From CBFDBF01 sp050304615 (GTDB lineage Bacteria; Pseudomonadota; Gammaproteobacteria; Chromatiales; Chromatiaceae), in assembly GCA_050304615.1 (NCBI GenBank), contig JBNLDW010000011.1:372001-436000 (forward strand): a DNA stretch of 64,000 nucleotides, read 5' to 3'. The notes beneath the pieces are model-generated. The model had not been told where the DNA came from and ran no database searches. It saw nothing but the letters and a program-made list of their open reading frames with translations. Position numbers and translations under genes: made by a program. Shown piece by piece: positions 35,599-44,776 of the stretch (position 1 is its first letter; every line of letters starts with the position of its first letter).

Positions 35599-36303
35599 TT
35601 AGCAGCTTTTCTTGTTATTGTATTTGGTAAATGAAACTAGCGATGCGATACCTGTAACAAATAACCATATTGCTGCTGGCACAGGTACAGAAGAAATAGT
35701 GAGGCTATCTATATTGCCATATACATCTGTTGTGCCTGTGCAACAATCTAGTTGGTAACCGAATTCAAAGCGCGTATTTTGTCCGGTAATATCAGGTATG
35801 CCACTTGTTAATAATGCACTATTTAATATCACTGCTGTTAAATCAGTAACATCTAGTCTTAACCAGCGTAGGTGATAATCAGAAAGCACTATATTAGTGT
35901 CAACATTTGTAGGTAGAGATGAATGATCCGTTCTGCCCTGGACTGTATATGTATCGTAATATGATGGGTTGGTTTCAGGGGGTATAAGGGGTATCTCTTT
36001 GTCATTAATATAACGAACCGCGCCATTATCTAATGTTGCATATAATGAACCAAAATTAACTGTGAAATTACTTATAGCTCCTGTATAGGTAATATCATTT
36101 GTGCCAATTGTGGAAGTGGCAGGAAAAGAAGAATCATAAGTATATGAACCTGTAAATGTCTGCCCAATTGGTATTAAGGTATGTAAATCGGATGATAGTC
36201 CACCTTGGCCGTTAATTGTGCCAGTAAAACTAACCGTGACTACTGCAGCATGTGCTATCGAGGACATTAAGATGTATAGCAACATTGACTTTATTAATAA
36301 CAT
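35599..36303 (-). CDS. secreted protein with PEP-CTERM-like sorting tail
   Basis: A 234-residue protein with a signal peptide (cleavage near AHA, residue 19), a beta-rich body, and a C-terminal tail VPVPAAIWLFVTGIASLV followed by a basic NNKK. This tail is the VPxPAAxWLF form of the PEP-CTERM signal, recognised by exosortase (EpsH/XrtA) during export of surface proteins. The exosortase must be encoded elsewhere. The body is of the type common in such proteins, with no catalytic motif. The stop is followed on the minus strand by CTAACAATTAGCTCAACCC, which looks like one half of an attC site cut off by the REP-like repeat. Confidence 0.75.
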   Translation of the reverse strand: MLLIKSMLLYILMSSIAHAAVVTVSFTGTINGQGGLSSDLHTLIPIGQTFTGSYTYDSSFPATSTIGTNDITYTGAISNFTVNFGSLYATLDNGAVRYINDKEIPLIPPETNPSYYDTYTVQGRTDHSSLPTNVDTNIVLSDYHLRWLRLDVTDLTAVILNSALLTSGIPDITGQNTRFEFGYQLDCCTGTTDVYGNIDSLTISSVPVPAAIWLFVTGIASLVSFTKYNNKKSC

Positions 36304-36659
36304 TTCCTTTCTCCTTTTTATATGATGCTCCAGTGTGAGTAATTTTAGCAGCTAACATTTAGTGCAAGGCAGCTCGCCCTCTAACCCGACTATTTCGTAT
36401 GTCCAACAGGCATGTCGCCTGTTTAGGTTGGATAGAAGGCAAGTTGCCTGAATAAAAACGTGCAGTTTGCCCTATATATCCGGCAATGGAGGGGGAGGAT
36501 TCACCAGTTACCACCTCCATGTTCTGTTGGCATGTCGATAATTCACATAACCTTGCAGGTTATGTTGATTTCACAGGTTAGTTGTATCAGGTGTGGGCCA
36601 AAACATCAATTGGTGCAATGTGCACGCTTTTGCTGTTTTTGTGTGTCTGATATCTGCGT
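36304..36659. other. 356 bp gene-free region rich in small palindromes
   Basis: Small hairpins follow one another: AACAGGC/GCCTGTT at 36405-36423, an AGGCAA/TTGCCT palindrome near 36438-36450, and ATAACC/GGTTAT around 36560. GCTAACATTTAG near 36352 resembles an attC half. This is probably the far edge of the island, with scrambled recombination sites. A 71-codon frame here has no ribosome binding site and was not called. Confidence 0.4.
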
Positions 36660-36971
36660 ATGGATGTCTATTTAAGCAAGACCGCGCATTGGCTCACCTA
36701 TATCAATATGCCATGTATCCATGACGGCGAGGTGATACTGCTCTGTCCCGACAGGACACTTCAACCGGGGGATGAGGTCTGGGTAGAGTATGCGGATGGT
36801 GCAACAGATCTACAGGTTTTAGTACAGCTACGGGATGGTGAGGTGGTGCTGGACAGCGTGGCGGGGCAGCGGCAGCGTAAAATCCGGCGCAGGAGTGAGA
36901 TCAAGAACCTGCACTCTCTCCTTGCGGTTTTCGCGGGTCAGACGGTGAGTAGATCTTATACTCTACGGTAG
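36660..36971 (+). CDS. hypothetical protein, possibly an S24/LexA-like C-terminal fragment
   Basis: A 103-residue frame ending eight bases from the rsfS stop and convergent with it. The middle, with LQPGDEVWVEYADG and LVQLRDGEVVLDSV, resembles the beta strands of S24-type repressor C-terminal domains, but no catalytic serine or lysine can be assigned. There is no good ribosome binding site and an in-frame stop lies just upstream at 36648. Its GC content matches the core genes, not the island. It may be a remnant of a longer regulator. Confidence 0.45.
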   Translation: MDVYLSKTAHWLTYINMPCIHDGEVILLCPDRTLQPGDEVWVEYADGATDLQVLVQLRDGEVVLDSVAGQRQRKIRRRSEIKNLHSLLAVFAGQTVSRSYTLR

Positions 36972-36978
36972 TGCGTCC

Positions 36979-37338
36979 TTATGCCCACTCGCCCTCTTCC
37001 TGTGGTGGGTGGTCAAAGTCTATGCTCCAGAGCCTCTCCAGCTGGTAGAAGTCGCGTACCTTAGATTGCATGGCGTGTAACACCACACCGTTGAGATCGA
37101 CCAGTGCCCACTCGCCATCCTGTATCCCTTCGCTGCCTTGTGGTGTCTCCCCAGCCAGTTTGGCCTGAAAGGCGACCGCCTCAGCCATGGATTTGACATG
37201 GCGGCTGGAGGTGCCGCTGGCGATGATCATGATGTCGGTGATGCTGGTCTTGTTGCGCACATCAAGCACAGCAATGTCCTGCGCCTTCATATCTTCGAGG
37301 GTCTTGATGACCAGGTCTCTAAGTTCTTCTGATTGCAT
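36979..37338 (-). CDS. rsfS: ribosomal silencing factor RsfS
   Basis: A 119-residue protein with the RsfS/Iojap core: KAQDIAVLDV, IIASGTSSRHVKSMA and EWALVDLNGVVLHAM. It binds ribosomal protein L14 and blocks subunit joining in stationary phase or starvation. It is the last gene of the leuS-lptE-holA-proA-nadD-rsfS run, 82 bases after nadD. Its normal downstream partner rlmH is displaced to 28.3 kb by the island. C-terminus has a short acidic extension. Confidence 0.96.
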   Translation of the reverse strand: MQSEELRDLVIKTLEDMKAQDIAVLDVRNKTSITDIMIIASGTSSRHVKSMAEAVAFQAKLAGETPQGSEGIQDGEWALVDLNGVVLHAMQSKVRDFYQLERLWSIDFDHPPQEEGEWA

Positions 37339-37420
37339 ATTTTTGCCGCTGGATGCTGTTCGATTTGTAAAAGGGGGCCGATTCTAACCTAAATATGGCT
37401 GCGTGGCATGGATTATCCGG

Positions 37421-38032
37421 TTATGGGCGGTATATTCCCTGCTGCTCAATAATCTCAAGCACCGGGGCGGGCAGTAGATAGCGGGGCGATCTGCCCTGTT
37501 GTAGCAACTCCCGAATCTTGGTGGCCGATATCTGTAGCTGGCTCACCTCCTGCAGCCAGATGTGGCCAGCGGAGTTGGATGTGAGCTCCTCTATGGATGT
37601 GGTGAGCCGTTCAGGATAGAGATCCGGGTGCTCCTCCCCCGGTCGTTGCATTACCACGACGTGGGCCAGCTGCAGGATCTCCCCCGGTTTGTGCCAGGCT
37701 GGAAAGTCACGGAAGGCGTCGGAGCCGATGATCAGACAGATGGGGGTGTCCCCTAGCTCGTCTCGCAGGGAGCGGAGGGTGTGTACCGTGTAGGATTCTC
37801 CTTCCCTTTCGATCTCACGGGTGTCTAGTTGGAGCTTGGGTTCAGCGGCAATGGCGGCCGCAATCATCTCCAGGCGTTGCTGGGTGGTGGCGATCGGAGG
37901 GTCACGGTGGGGCGGATTTTGCAGTGGGATCAGTCTGACCTCGGTCAACCCCAAGGTCTGCTGCACCTCCAGTGCGGTGCGCAGATGCCCAAAGTGGATG
38001 GGGTCGAAGGTGCCGCCGAATATTCCAATCAT
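37421..38032 (-). CDS. nadD: nicotinate-nucleotide adenylyltransferase
   Basis: A 203-residue nucleotidyltransferase with GGTFDPIHFGH at residues 6-16 (the HxGH-type adenylyl motif) and ISATKIRELL near the C-terminus, matching the ISSTxxR motif. It adenylates nicotinate mononucleotide in NAD synthesis. The position between proA (17 bases upstream) and rsfS is standard for Gammaproteobacteria. Length is usual. Confidence 0.96.
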   Translation of the reverse strand: MIGIFGGTFDPIHFGHLRTALEVQQTLGLTEVRLIPLQNPPHRDPPIATTQQRLEMIAAAIAAEPKLQLDTREIEREGESYTVHTLRSLRDELGDTPICLIIGSDAFRDFPAWHKPGEILQLAHVVVMQRPGEEHPDLYPERLTTSIEELTSNSAGHIWLQEVSQLQISATKIRELLQQGRSPRYLLPAPVLEIIEQQGIYRP

Positions 38033-38049
38033 AGGGTTATTATGGCGCG

Positions 38050-39321
38050 TTAACTCCGAATATGCCCATCACCAAGGACGATAAATTTCACCGAGGTGAG
38101 CCCCTCTAGCCCTACCGGTCCACGGGCGTGAAATTTGTCGGTGGAGATGCCGATCTCGGCCCCTAGGCCGTACTCGAAGCCGTCGGCAAAACGGGTGGAG
38201 GCGTTGACCATCACCGAACTTGAGTCCACCTCGCGTAGAAAACGGCGGGCGCGGCTGTAGTTCTCAGTGATGATGGAGTCGGTATGCTGGGAGCTGTGGC
38301 TGTTGATGTGCTCAATCGCCTCATCCAGCCCCTTCACCACCTTGATGGAGAGGATTGGCGCTAGGTATTCGGTATCCCAATCTTCCGTAGTAGCGGCCAG
38401 AGTGCCCTTGATCAGGCGCTGGGTGGTGTCGCAGCCACGCAGCTCCACCCCCTTTTCCTGGTACATCCTGCCCAGTTCCGGCAGTACTGCTTCGGCGATC
38501 TCCTCGCACACCAGCAGGGTCTCCAGGGTGTTGCAGGTACCGTAGCGCTGGGTCTTGGCATTAAAGGAGACCTGTAGTGCCTTCTCCAGATCGGCCTCGT
38601 CATCAATGTATATATGACAGATGCCATCCAGGTGTTTGATTACCGGTACTCGGGCGTCGTTGCTGATGCGTTCGATCAGTCCTTTGCCGCCGCGGGGGAT
38701 GATCACGTCAATATATTCAGGCATGGCGATCATCTGGCCCACCGCCGCCCGGTCTGTTGTGGCAATCACCTGCACACCGTCTACGGGTAGCCCCGCCTGC
38801 TTCAGTCCGCGCTGGACGCTCCCGGCGATTGCTTGGTTTGAGTGGAATGCCTCGGAGCCGCCACGCAGCACCGTGGCGTTGCCAGATTTAAGACAGAGGG
38901 CGGCGGCATCGGCGGTGACATTGGGACGCGACTCATAGATGATGCCCACCACGCCCAAGGGTACCCGCATGCGGCCCACCTGGATGCCACTAGGACGATA
39001 TTTGAGGTCGAAGATCTCGCCGATGGGATCGGGCAGGGCAGCAATCTGGCGTAGCCCCTCAATCATGGAATCGATACGCGCGGGGGTTAGCTCCAGCCGG
39101 TCCAGCAGAGCGGTGTCCAGCCCCTTTTCTGCCCCGGCCTTTAGGTCCTTTTGGTTCTCAGCCATCAAGCCATCACGGCTAACATCGATATCATCCGCGA
39201 TTGCGAGTAGGGCGCTGTTTTTCTCTTGTGTACTGGCTGCAGCCAAGACGCGCGAGGCGACACGGGCCCGTTGGCCCACTGTGCTCATGTATTTCGCAAT
39301 ATCCTTAATCTGTTCAGCCAT
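38050..39321 (-). CDS. proA: gamma-glutamyl phosphate reductase
   Basis: A 423-residue aldehyde dehydrogenase-fold enzyme that reduces glutamyl 5-phosphate to the semialdehyde in proline synthesis. The catalytic cysteine is in QRYGTCNTLETLL, and IIYESRPNVTADAAALC and GLGAEIGISTDKFHARGP are family signatures. Its start overlaps the holA stop by eight bases, indicating tight coupling. No proB is in the window. Length is normal. Confidence 0.97.
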   Translation of the reverse strand: MAEQIKDIAKYMSTVGQRARVASRVLAAASTQEKNSALLAIADDIDVSRDGLMAENQKDLKAGAEKGLDTALLDRLELTPARIDSMIEGLRQIAALPDPIGEIFDLKYRPSGIQVGRMRVPLGVVGIIYESRPNVTADAAALCLKSGNATVLRGGSEAFHSNQAIAGSVQRGLKQAGLPVDGVQVIATTDRAAVGQMIAMPEYIDVIIPRGGKGLIERISNDARVPVIKHLDGICHIYIDDEADLEKALQVSFNAKTQRYGTCNTLETLLVCEEIAEAVLPELGRMYQEKGVELRGCDTTQRLIKGTLAATTEDWDTEYLAPILSIKVVKGLDEAIEHINSHSSQHTDSIITENYSRARRFLREVDSSSVMVNASTRFADGFEYGLGAEIGISTDKFHARGPVGLEGLTSVKFIVLGDGHIRS

Positions 39322-40351
39322 AGTGGGAAACCTTTAGTGATGGCAGTGGATTGATTCCACACATGCCAGTGGCAATTTCTTTAAATAACAGCCATGGGTT
39401 GTGGTAGCTGCGACCCTTGATGGCGCGGTCGGCCTGTCCGCATAGCAGGAGCAGCCGCTTCCAGTTGGCCCGGCGTTGCAGTGCTGAGGTTACCAACTGT
39501 TTGCGCTGTTGCCAGATATCGTGCCGGGCTGCAACCGCCTGTTGCGGAGAGCGCCCCTGTTTAATCTGGTAGGTCAGTTCGACCAACATACGCAGATCCC
39601 GCGACAGGGCCCAAAGCACTAGTGGAGCGGCGGCACCCTCTGCATCTAGGCCGCTGATGATCCGCAGGCAGCGTTTGCTGTCGCCAGCGAGGGCGCTATC
39701 TGCCAGATCAAATACATTAAAGCGAGAGCTGTCTGCTACCGCAGCTGTCAGTTGTTGGGTGGAGATGGTAGCAGGCCCGTGCAGCAGTAGGAGCTTCTCA
39801 ATCTCTTGGGTTGCAGCTAGGAGATTGCCCTCAATCCGCTCCGCCAGCATAGCGGCAACCCCCGGTTCCGGTTGCAGTCCATGCTGCTGCATCCGCTGTT
39901 CAATCCATCTGGGTAACTCCTCGCCCTTGATCGGCCATGCGCGTACCACTACTCCCGCACTGTCCAGGGCCATAAACCATTTGCTTTTGGTTTGGCTCGG
40001 TTCCAGCTTGGGCATGGTTATCAGCAGCAGGGTATCTTCCGGTGGGCGTTGCAGATACTCCAGCAACGCTTTGCCACCTGGGATCCCTGGTTTACCGGAG
40101 GGGATTCGCAGATCAATTATGCGGCGTTCGGAGAATAGGGAGAGATTATTGGCCTCTGCGGCCAGCTCATCCCAGTTGAAGCTGCGATCTACCTCGATCA
40201 CATCGCGGCTCTCAAAGCCGTCTGCCCGGGCCGCGGTGCGGATTGCGTCTGCCGCCTCGCCCATCTGTAATGGCTCGTCACCACTTAGCAGATAGCTGGA
40301 GGCGAGTCCTTTTTTAAGCTGTGCATGCAGACTGGTTGGGCGGACCTGCAT
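39314..40351 (-). CDS. holA: DNA polymerase III delta subunit
   Basis: A 345-residue HolA protein. YLLSGDEPLQMGEAADAIR near the start is the degenerate P-loop region, and LLLITMPKLEPSQTKSKW belongs to the AAA+-like fold. Delta opens the beta clamp within the clamp loader. It follows lptE by four bases and precedes proA with overlap, so translation is likely coupled along the operon. Confidence 0.94.
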   Translation of the reverse strand: MQVRPTSLHAQLKKGLASSYLLSGDEPLQMGEAADAIRTAARADGFESRDVIEVDRSFNWDELAAEANNLSLFSERRIIDLRIPSGKPGIPGGKALLEYLQRPPEDTLLLITMPKLEPSQTKSKWFMALDSAGVVVRAWPIKGEELPRWIEQRMQQHGLQPEPGVAAMLAERIEGNLLAATQEIEKLLLLHGPATISTQQLTAAVADSSRFNVFDLADSALAGDSKRCLRIISGLDAEGAAAPLVLWALSRDLRMLVELTYQIKQGRSPQQAVAARHDIWQQRKQLVTSALQRRANWKRLLLLCGQADRAIKGRSYHNPWLLFKEIATGMCGINPLPSLKVSHYG

Positions 40352-40355
40352 AAGT

Positions 40356-40847
40356 TCACTGTAGGTGTATTTGCAGGCGCCGCAGCATCTGATTGATCAG
40401 ATCACGTCGCATCACATTGCGCCAATCATCTAGAATGCCGTATCTCTGAGTTAGATAGGTGCGTGTTATCGAGACTTTCTGCGGTGCCACCAACTCATTT
40501 CCCGCTGGATCTACCAGATCAAAGTGCAGATAGTTATGCAGCTCATACTCGGCCGCCTTGCCGGTGTCAGATTTGACCGACAGTACTCTGCTATTAAACT
40601 TGTGATTGCGAATGCGTAGTAGGGCTGCGGCTTCGCCCGGTTCCTCGACTACCTCTATACCATTAGCCCTAAGTACTCGCACCATATCGACACGCAGTTT
40701 GTCGAAACGATCTGGCCCCTTGATATAGATTGGAACGACAGATTGCGGCAGGTTGGCCTGGTCACGCAGCTGAAAGCCGCACGCGTTAAGTAGTAGCACG
40801 GCCAGCACGGCCAGTAACGGTTTATAGCGGTAGGTTTTCAAAAACAT
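40356..40847 (-). CDS. lptE: LPS-assembly lipoprotein LptE
   Basis: A 163-residue outer-membrane lipoprotein with signal peptide and lipobox LLNAC (Cys23) followed by GFQLRDQANLP, typical of LptE. It plugs the LptD barrel and completes LPS delivery to the outer surface, so this organism has an LPS outer membrane. It lies between leuS and holA, the order conserved in Gammaproteobacteria. Gap to leuS is 23 bases. Confidence 0.93.
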   Translation of the reverse strand: MFLKTYRYKPLLAVLAVLLLNACGFQLRDQANLPQSVVPIYIKGPDRFDKLRVDMVRVLRANGIEVVEEPGEAAALLRIRNHKFNSRVLSVKSDTGKAAEYELHNYLHFDLVDPAGNELVAPQKVSITRTYLTQRYGILDDWRNVMRRDLINQMLRRLQIHLQ

Positions 40848-40870
40848 CTCTCTGCTCTCCTGTGTGGCCC

Positions 40871-43588
40871 CTATTTGGCCACGATATTGACCAGTTTGCC
40901 AGGCACTACTATTATCTTTCTTACTGTGGCGTCGGCAATGAATCGGCGGGCATTCTCATCTTCCAGTGCCGCAGCCTCAATTGTATCCCTATCGGCATCT
41001 GCAGACACCTCCATCTTGGAGCGTACCTTGCCGTTTACCTGAATTACATATTGGATGCTCTCTTGTTGCAGGGCGTCCTCATCCGGCTGTGGCCAGTCGC
41101 TATCAAGTATATCATCGCCAAAGCCCAGTTCACGCCACAGGTGGTGGGTGATATGAGGGGCGATGGGGGCGAGCAGGCGCAGAAGGATGCTTACCCCTTC
41201 GGCCATTACCGAGTGTTTTTCCGCGTTGTTGATGGCTATAGCATCGATGTCTTTTCCTTTCTCTGCAATTACCTCAAGTGCGGGAAGTTGATCGAGGATT
41301 TTGGCAATGGCAGAATTTTGGTTTAGTATTTTCATTCCCCCTGAAACCACAGTATTAAATTGCGACCGTTCGTAGTCGAAAACAGCTTGTTTCAAAGCCA
41401 GATGGATTTCTCGACGAGCATCTTTTTGTGGTGTTTCTTCATCACGAAGAGGGATGAGTTTTGAGGCGCCGATTTTCAGTTCGTCTTTGTGATCGTATAC
41501 GAAATTCCACAAGCGCTTTAAGAAGCGGTGGGCGCCATCCACCCCTTCGTCTGACCACTCCAGGGACTGATCCGGAGGCGAGGTGAACATGGTGTAGAGG
41601 CGTACGGTGTCGGCCCCGTAGCGCTGCACCATCTCCTGGGGGTCGACACCGTTGTTCTTGGACTTTGACATCTTTTCGATGCCACCAATCTCAACTGGCT
41701 GGCCATCCTCCATCAATTTGGCACTGGTCACGCGGCCTTTTTCGTCCCGCTCCACTGCGACATCGGCGGGGTTGAACCAGTGCATCTTGCCGCTGGCCTC
41801 TTCACGATAGTAGGTATCGGCGATCACCATGCCCTGGGTCAGCAGTTGGGTAAAGGGTTCGTCAGAATTCAAATGGTCGGCATCAGCTGCTCCCGGCTTC
41901 CCTGCCTCCCGTGGTACTAGTACATCCTGTACGTCGCGCATCAGCTTGTGGTAGAAGCGGGCGTAGAGTAGATGCAGAATGGCGTGTTCGATACCGCCGA
42001 TGTAGTGATCCACCGGCAGCCAGTAGTTGGCCCGTTCGTCCAGCATGCTGTCGCCTGCATCGGGGCAGGTGTAACGGGCGTAGTACCAGGAGGACTCCAT
42101 GAAGGTATCGAAGGTGTCGGTTTCTCTCTCTGCCTCGCCACCGCACTCTGGGCAGGTGGTCTGATACCACTCCGGCATCTTTTTAATCGGCGAACCACCA
42201 GTGGCGTCGAACTCCACATCCTCCGGCAGGACTACCGGCAGATCCTCTTTTGGTACTGGTACAGTGCCGCACTTGGGGCAGTGGATCATGGGGATGGGGG
42301 CACCCCAATAGCGCTGGCGGGAGACCCCCCAGTCACGCAGTCGATAGTTGATCTGGCGCTCACCCTTTCCCTCTGCGGCCAGATGGTCGGCAATGGCATC
42401 GAAGGCTTGCTGTGAGCTTAGGCCGTCGAAGGCGCTGGAGTTTTTCAGTAGCCCCTTCTCCACATAGGCGCATTCGTCTACGGTGATGTCTGAGCCATCT
42501 TCTGGAAAGATCACCTGCTTGATCGGGATGTTGTAGCGGGTGGCAAATTCCCAATCGCGCTGGTCGTGACCGGGTACGGCCATTACTGCGCCGGAGCCAT
42601 AGCCCATGAGTACGAAGTTGGCAGCAAAGATGGGTACAGCCTCACCGCTGATTGGGTGAATGGCATTGACGCCGAGGCGCATCCCGCGCTTCTCCATGGT
42701 CTCCATATCGGCCTCGGAGGTGCTGCCCTGGCGACACTCATCGATAAATCCTTGTAGCTCTTGGTTGGATTTGGCCGCTGCCAGGGCCAGCGGATGCTCT
42801 GCCGCCACGGCCACATAGGTGACCTCCATCAGGGTATCCGGGCGAGTGGTGAAGATGCCTAGCTTCTCATCTGAACCCTCGATGCCAAAATCCATCTGCA
42901 CCCCTTCCGAGCGCCCGATCCAGTTGCGCTGCATGGTGCGCACCTTCTCCGGCCACTCCTCCATGCTGTCGAGTTCCTGCAGCAGCTCTTCGGCGTAGTC
43001 GGTGATCTTGATGAACCACTGCGGGATCTCGCGCCGTTCCACCAGGGCACCGGAGCGCCAGCCACGGCCGTCGATCACCTGTTCATTGGCGAGCACCGTC
43101 TGGTCCACCGGATCCCAGTTGACCACTGAGTTTTTCTTATAGACCAGCCCCTTGCGGTAGAGCTCAGTAAACAGCCACTGCTCCCACTTGTAGTATTTGG
43201 GTTGGCAGGTGGCCAGTTCGCGACCCCAGTCATAGCCGAAGCCAAGCTGCTTTAGCTGACCCTTCATATACTCTATGTTGGAGTAGGTCCATTGAGCCGG
43301 AGGCATTTTATTTTTGATTGCCGCGCCTTCTGCCGGTAGGCCAAAGGCGTCCCACCCCATTGGTTGCAGCACATTCTTGCCCAGCATGCGCTGATAGCGG
43401 GCAATCACATCGCCGATGGTGTAGTTGCGCACATGCCCCATGTGCAGTTTGCCGCTGGGGTAGGGAAACATGGATAGGCAGTAGAACTTCTCCCGGCCAC
43501 TCTCCTCTGTTACCTGGAAGCTGCCCTTGTCCTCCCAGTAGCTTTGGGCCGTTCTTTCTATTTCCGCCGGGTTATAACTCTGTTGCAT
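40871..43588 (-). CDS. leuS: leucyl-tRNA synthetase
   Basis: A 905-residue class I synthetase with HMGH at residues 49-52 (HIGH motif) and KMSKSKNNG, plus the inserted editing domain and a zinc-type CPKCG...CPECGG pair. Size is somewhat above E. coli LeuRS (860); the extra residues include an acidic insert after ARFYHKLMRDV and a stretch near RDEETPQKDARRE. First gene of the operon running to rsfS. A 130 bp divergent gap separates it from the zinc-ribbon gene. Confidence 0.98.
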   Translation of the reverse strand: MQQSYNPAEIERTAQSYWEDKGSFQVTEESGREKFYCLSMFPYPSGKLHMGHVRNYTIGDVIARYQRMLGKNVLQPMGWDAFGLPAEGAAIKNKMPPAQWTYSNIEYMKGQLKQLGFGYDWGRELATCQPKYYKWEQWLFTELYRKGLVYKKNSVVNWDPVDQTVLANEQVIDGRGWRSGALVERREIPQWFIKITDYAEELLQELDSMEEWPEKVRTMQRNWIGRSEGVQMDFGIEGSDEKLGIFTTRPDTLMEVTYVAVAAEHPLALAAAKSNQELQGFIDECRQGSTSEADMETMEKRGMRLGVNAIHPISGEAVPIFAANFVLMGYGSGAVMAVPGHDQRDWEFATRYNIPIKQVIFPEDGSDITVDECAYVEKGLLKNSSAFDGLSSQQAFDAIADHLAAEGKGERQINYRLRDWGVSRQRYWGAPIPMIHCPKCGTVPVPKEDLPVVLPEDVEFDATGGSPIKKMPEWYQTTCPECGGEAERETDTFDTFMESSWYYARYTCPDAGDSMLDERANYWLPVDHYIGGIEHAILHLLYARFYHKLMRDVQDVLVPREAGKPGAADADHLNSDEPFTQLLTQGMVIADTYYREEASGKMHWFNPADVAVERDEKGRVTSAKLMEDGQPVEIGGIEKMSKSKNNGVDPQEMVQRYGADTVRLYTMFTSPPDQSLEWSDEGVDGAHRFLKRLWNFVYDHKDELKIGASKLIPLRDEETPQKDARREIHLALKQAVFDYERSQFNTVVSGGMKILNQNSAIAKILDQLPALEVIAEKGKDIDAIAINNAEKHSVMAEGVSILLRLLAPIAPHITHHLWRELGFGDDILDSDWPQPDEDALQQESIQYVIQVNGKVRSKMEVSADADRDTIEAAALEDENARRFIADATVRKIIVVPGKLVNIVAK

Positions 43589-43718
43589 GCTCTGGTGTCA
43601 CTATTTATAGGTGGATTTGCTATGGATATTGTACAGTGGCAAAGAGAGAGTTGATATATTTCTATCTTGGTACACACTATAGATTAGAGTGCAGATATAA
43701 AGCAGCGAGGATGAAGCT

Positions 43719-44243
43719 ATGGCAGATAATGATCAGAAAGAGCCACTGGAGCGCATGGTAGCGGCCTACGAGAGTATGTTGCAGCGGGTGGATGAGATGT
43801 TAAAGGTGGTGGGGGAGCGTACCGTTCCTACGCTCAAAAGCGCCTTCGACCACGCCCGGGAGAAGGCGGTGGAGCTGGATGAGCTGACCAGCGAAGAGGC
43901 GGAAAAGATCGCTGATTATGTGAAGCGCGATCTGCATGACGCAGCGAATTTCATGGCCGATAATGCAGATGGATTTCGTGACTGGCTCCGATTTGACCTG
44001 GAGTTGATAGAGAGTCGGGCGCTGGAGATGTTTATCAGTGTGGCCGATAAGACGCGGTTGGAACTAGCACGGCTGGCAGAGCGTGCGCGGGAGGGTGTCC
44101 TTTACCATACCGGTGAGATCACCGGCCCTGGAACCCTGGTCTGCAGCGGTTGCGGTAAGACGCTCAACTTTCACAAGGCGGGGCATATCCCTCCATGCCC
44201 CCAGTGCCGGGGTACCAGATATAAGCGGCATAAAGAGGAGTAA
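43719..44243 (+). CDS. zinc ribbon-containing protein, YbeL family (DUF1451)
   Basis: A 174-residue protein with a long helical, charged N-terminal part (about residues 1-130) and a C-terminal zinc ribbon, CSGCGKTL...CPQCRGT. The YbeL/DUF1451 family has this layout, and ybeL in E. coli also lies divergently beside leuS. The function of the family is not established. It is followed by a strong bidirectional terminator shared with rpmG. Confidence 0.85.
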   Translation: MADNDQKEPLERMVAAYESMLQRVDEMLKVVGERTVPTLKSAFDHAREKAVELDELTSEEAEKIADYVKRDLHDAANFMADNADGFRDWLRFDLELIESRALEMFISVADKTRLELARLAERAREGVLYHTGEITGPGTLVCSGCGKTLNFHKAGHIPPCPQCRGTRYKRHKEE

Positions 44244-44255
44244 CCGGGGGAGCCC

Positions 44256-44295
44256 ATAAACAGAAAACCCGCCAGTTGGCGGGTTTTCTGTTTAT
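44256..44295. terminator. bidirectional terminator between the zinc-ribbon gene and rpmG
   Basis: A 19 bp perfect stem, 44256-44274 with 44277-44295, has GC-rich centre (CCCGCCA) and A/T-rich arms giving a U-tract in either direction. It lies between convergent genes. Confidence 0.92.
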
Positions 44296-44310
44296 GCGGT
44301 GTAGCTGCCT

Positions 44311-44466
44311 CTATTTAATCTTGGCCTCTTTATAGATCACATGCTGGCGTACCTTGGGATCAAACTTCTTGATCTCCATCTTGCCAGTCATGGTCCGCTT
44401 GTTCTTGGTTGTGGTGTAGTAGTGGCCGGTGCCGGCGCTTGATACCAATTTTATTTTATCACGCAT
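44311..44466 (-). CDS. rpmG: 50S ribosomal protein L33
   Basis: A 51-residue basic protein that reads MRDKIKLVSSAGTGHYYTTT at its start and contains TKNKRT and KFDPKVRQHVIYKE, the standard L33 sequence. It lacks the CxxC pairs of the zinc-binding L33 type, so it is the zinc-independent form. It follows rpmB after 14 bases, the universal rpmB-rpmG order, and ends at the strong terminator. Confidence 0.96.
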   Translation of the reverse strand: MRDKIKLVSSAGTGHYYTTTKNKRTMTGKMEIKKFDPKVRQHVIYKEAKIK

Positions 44467-44480
44467 GAGATTCCCCCTTC

Positions 44481-44717
44481 TCAGACCTTCTGGCCGTTGG
44501 CACGCATATCTGCCAACACAGCATCGATGCCTTTCTTGTCAATAGTCCGCATGCCGTTGCTAGTGACGCGCAGGCGTACCCAACGGTTCTCGCTCTCCAC
44601 CCAGAAACGCTTATGGTGCAGATTAGGCAAAAAACGCCGTCTGGTCTTGTTATGGGCATGTGAAACATTATTACCCGTTATTGGGCGTTTACCCGTAACT
44701 TGGCACACCTTGGACAT
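44481..44717 (-). CDS. rpmB: 50S ribosomal protein L28
   Basis: A 78-residue basic protein with SKVCQVTGKRP, NNVSHAHNKTRRRF and SNGMRTIDKKGID, all diagnostic of L28. First gene of the rpmBG operon, 60 bases after a near-consensus promoter. Length is the same as in E. coli. Confidence 0.98.
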   Translation of the reverse strand: MSKVCQVTGKRPITGNNVSHAHNKTRRRFLPNLHHKRFWVESENRWVRLRVTSNGMRTIDKKGIDAVLADMRANGQKV

Positions 44718-44776
44718 GATTAAATCCTCAACTTTTCCTAATACTCGCCCCCTAAGGGGAGCGCCGAAGAGGCGGA

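Noticed and set aside
42000..42415. Long frames opposite leuS on the plus strand
   Set aside because: Complement of a conserved essential gene with no ribosome binding site or known domain.
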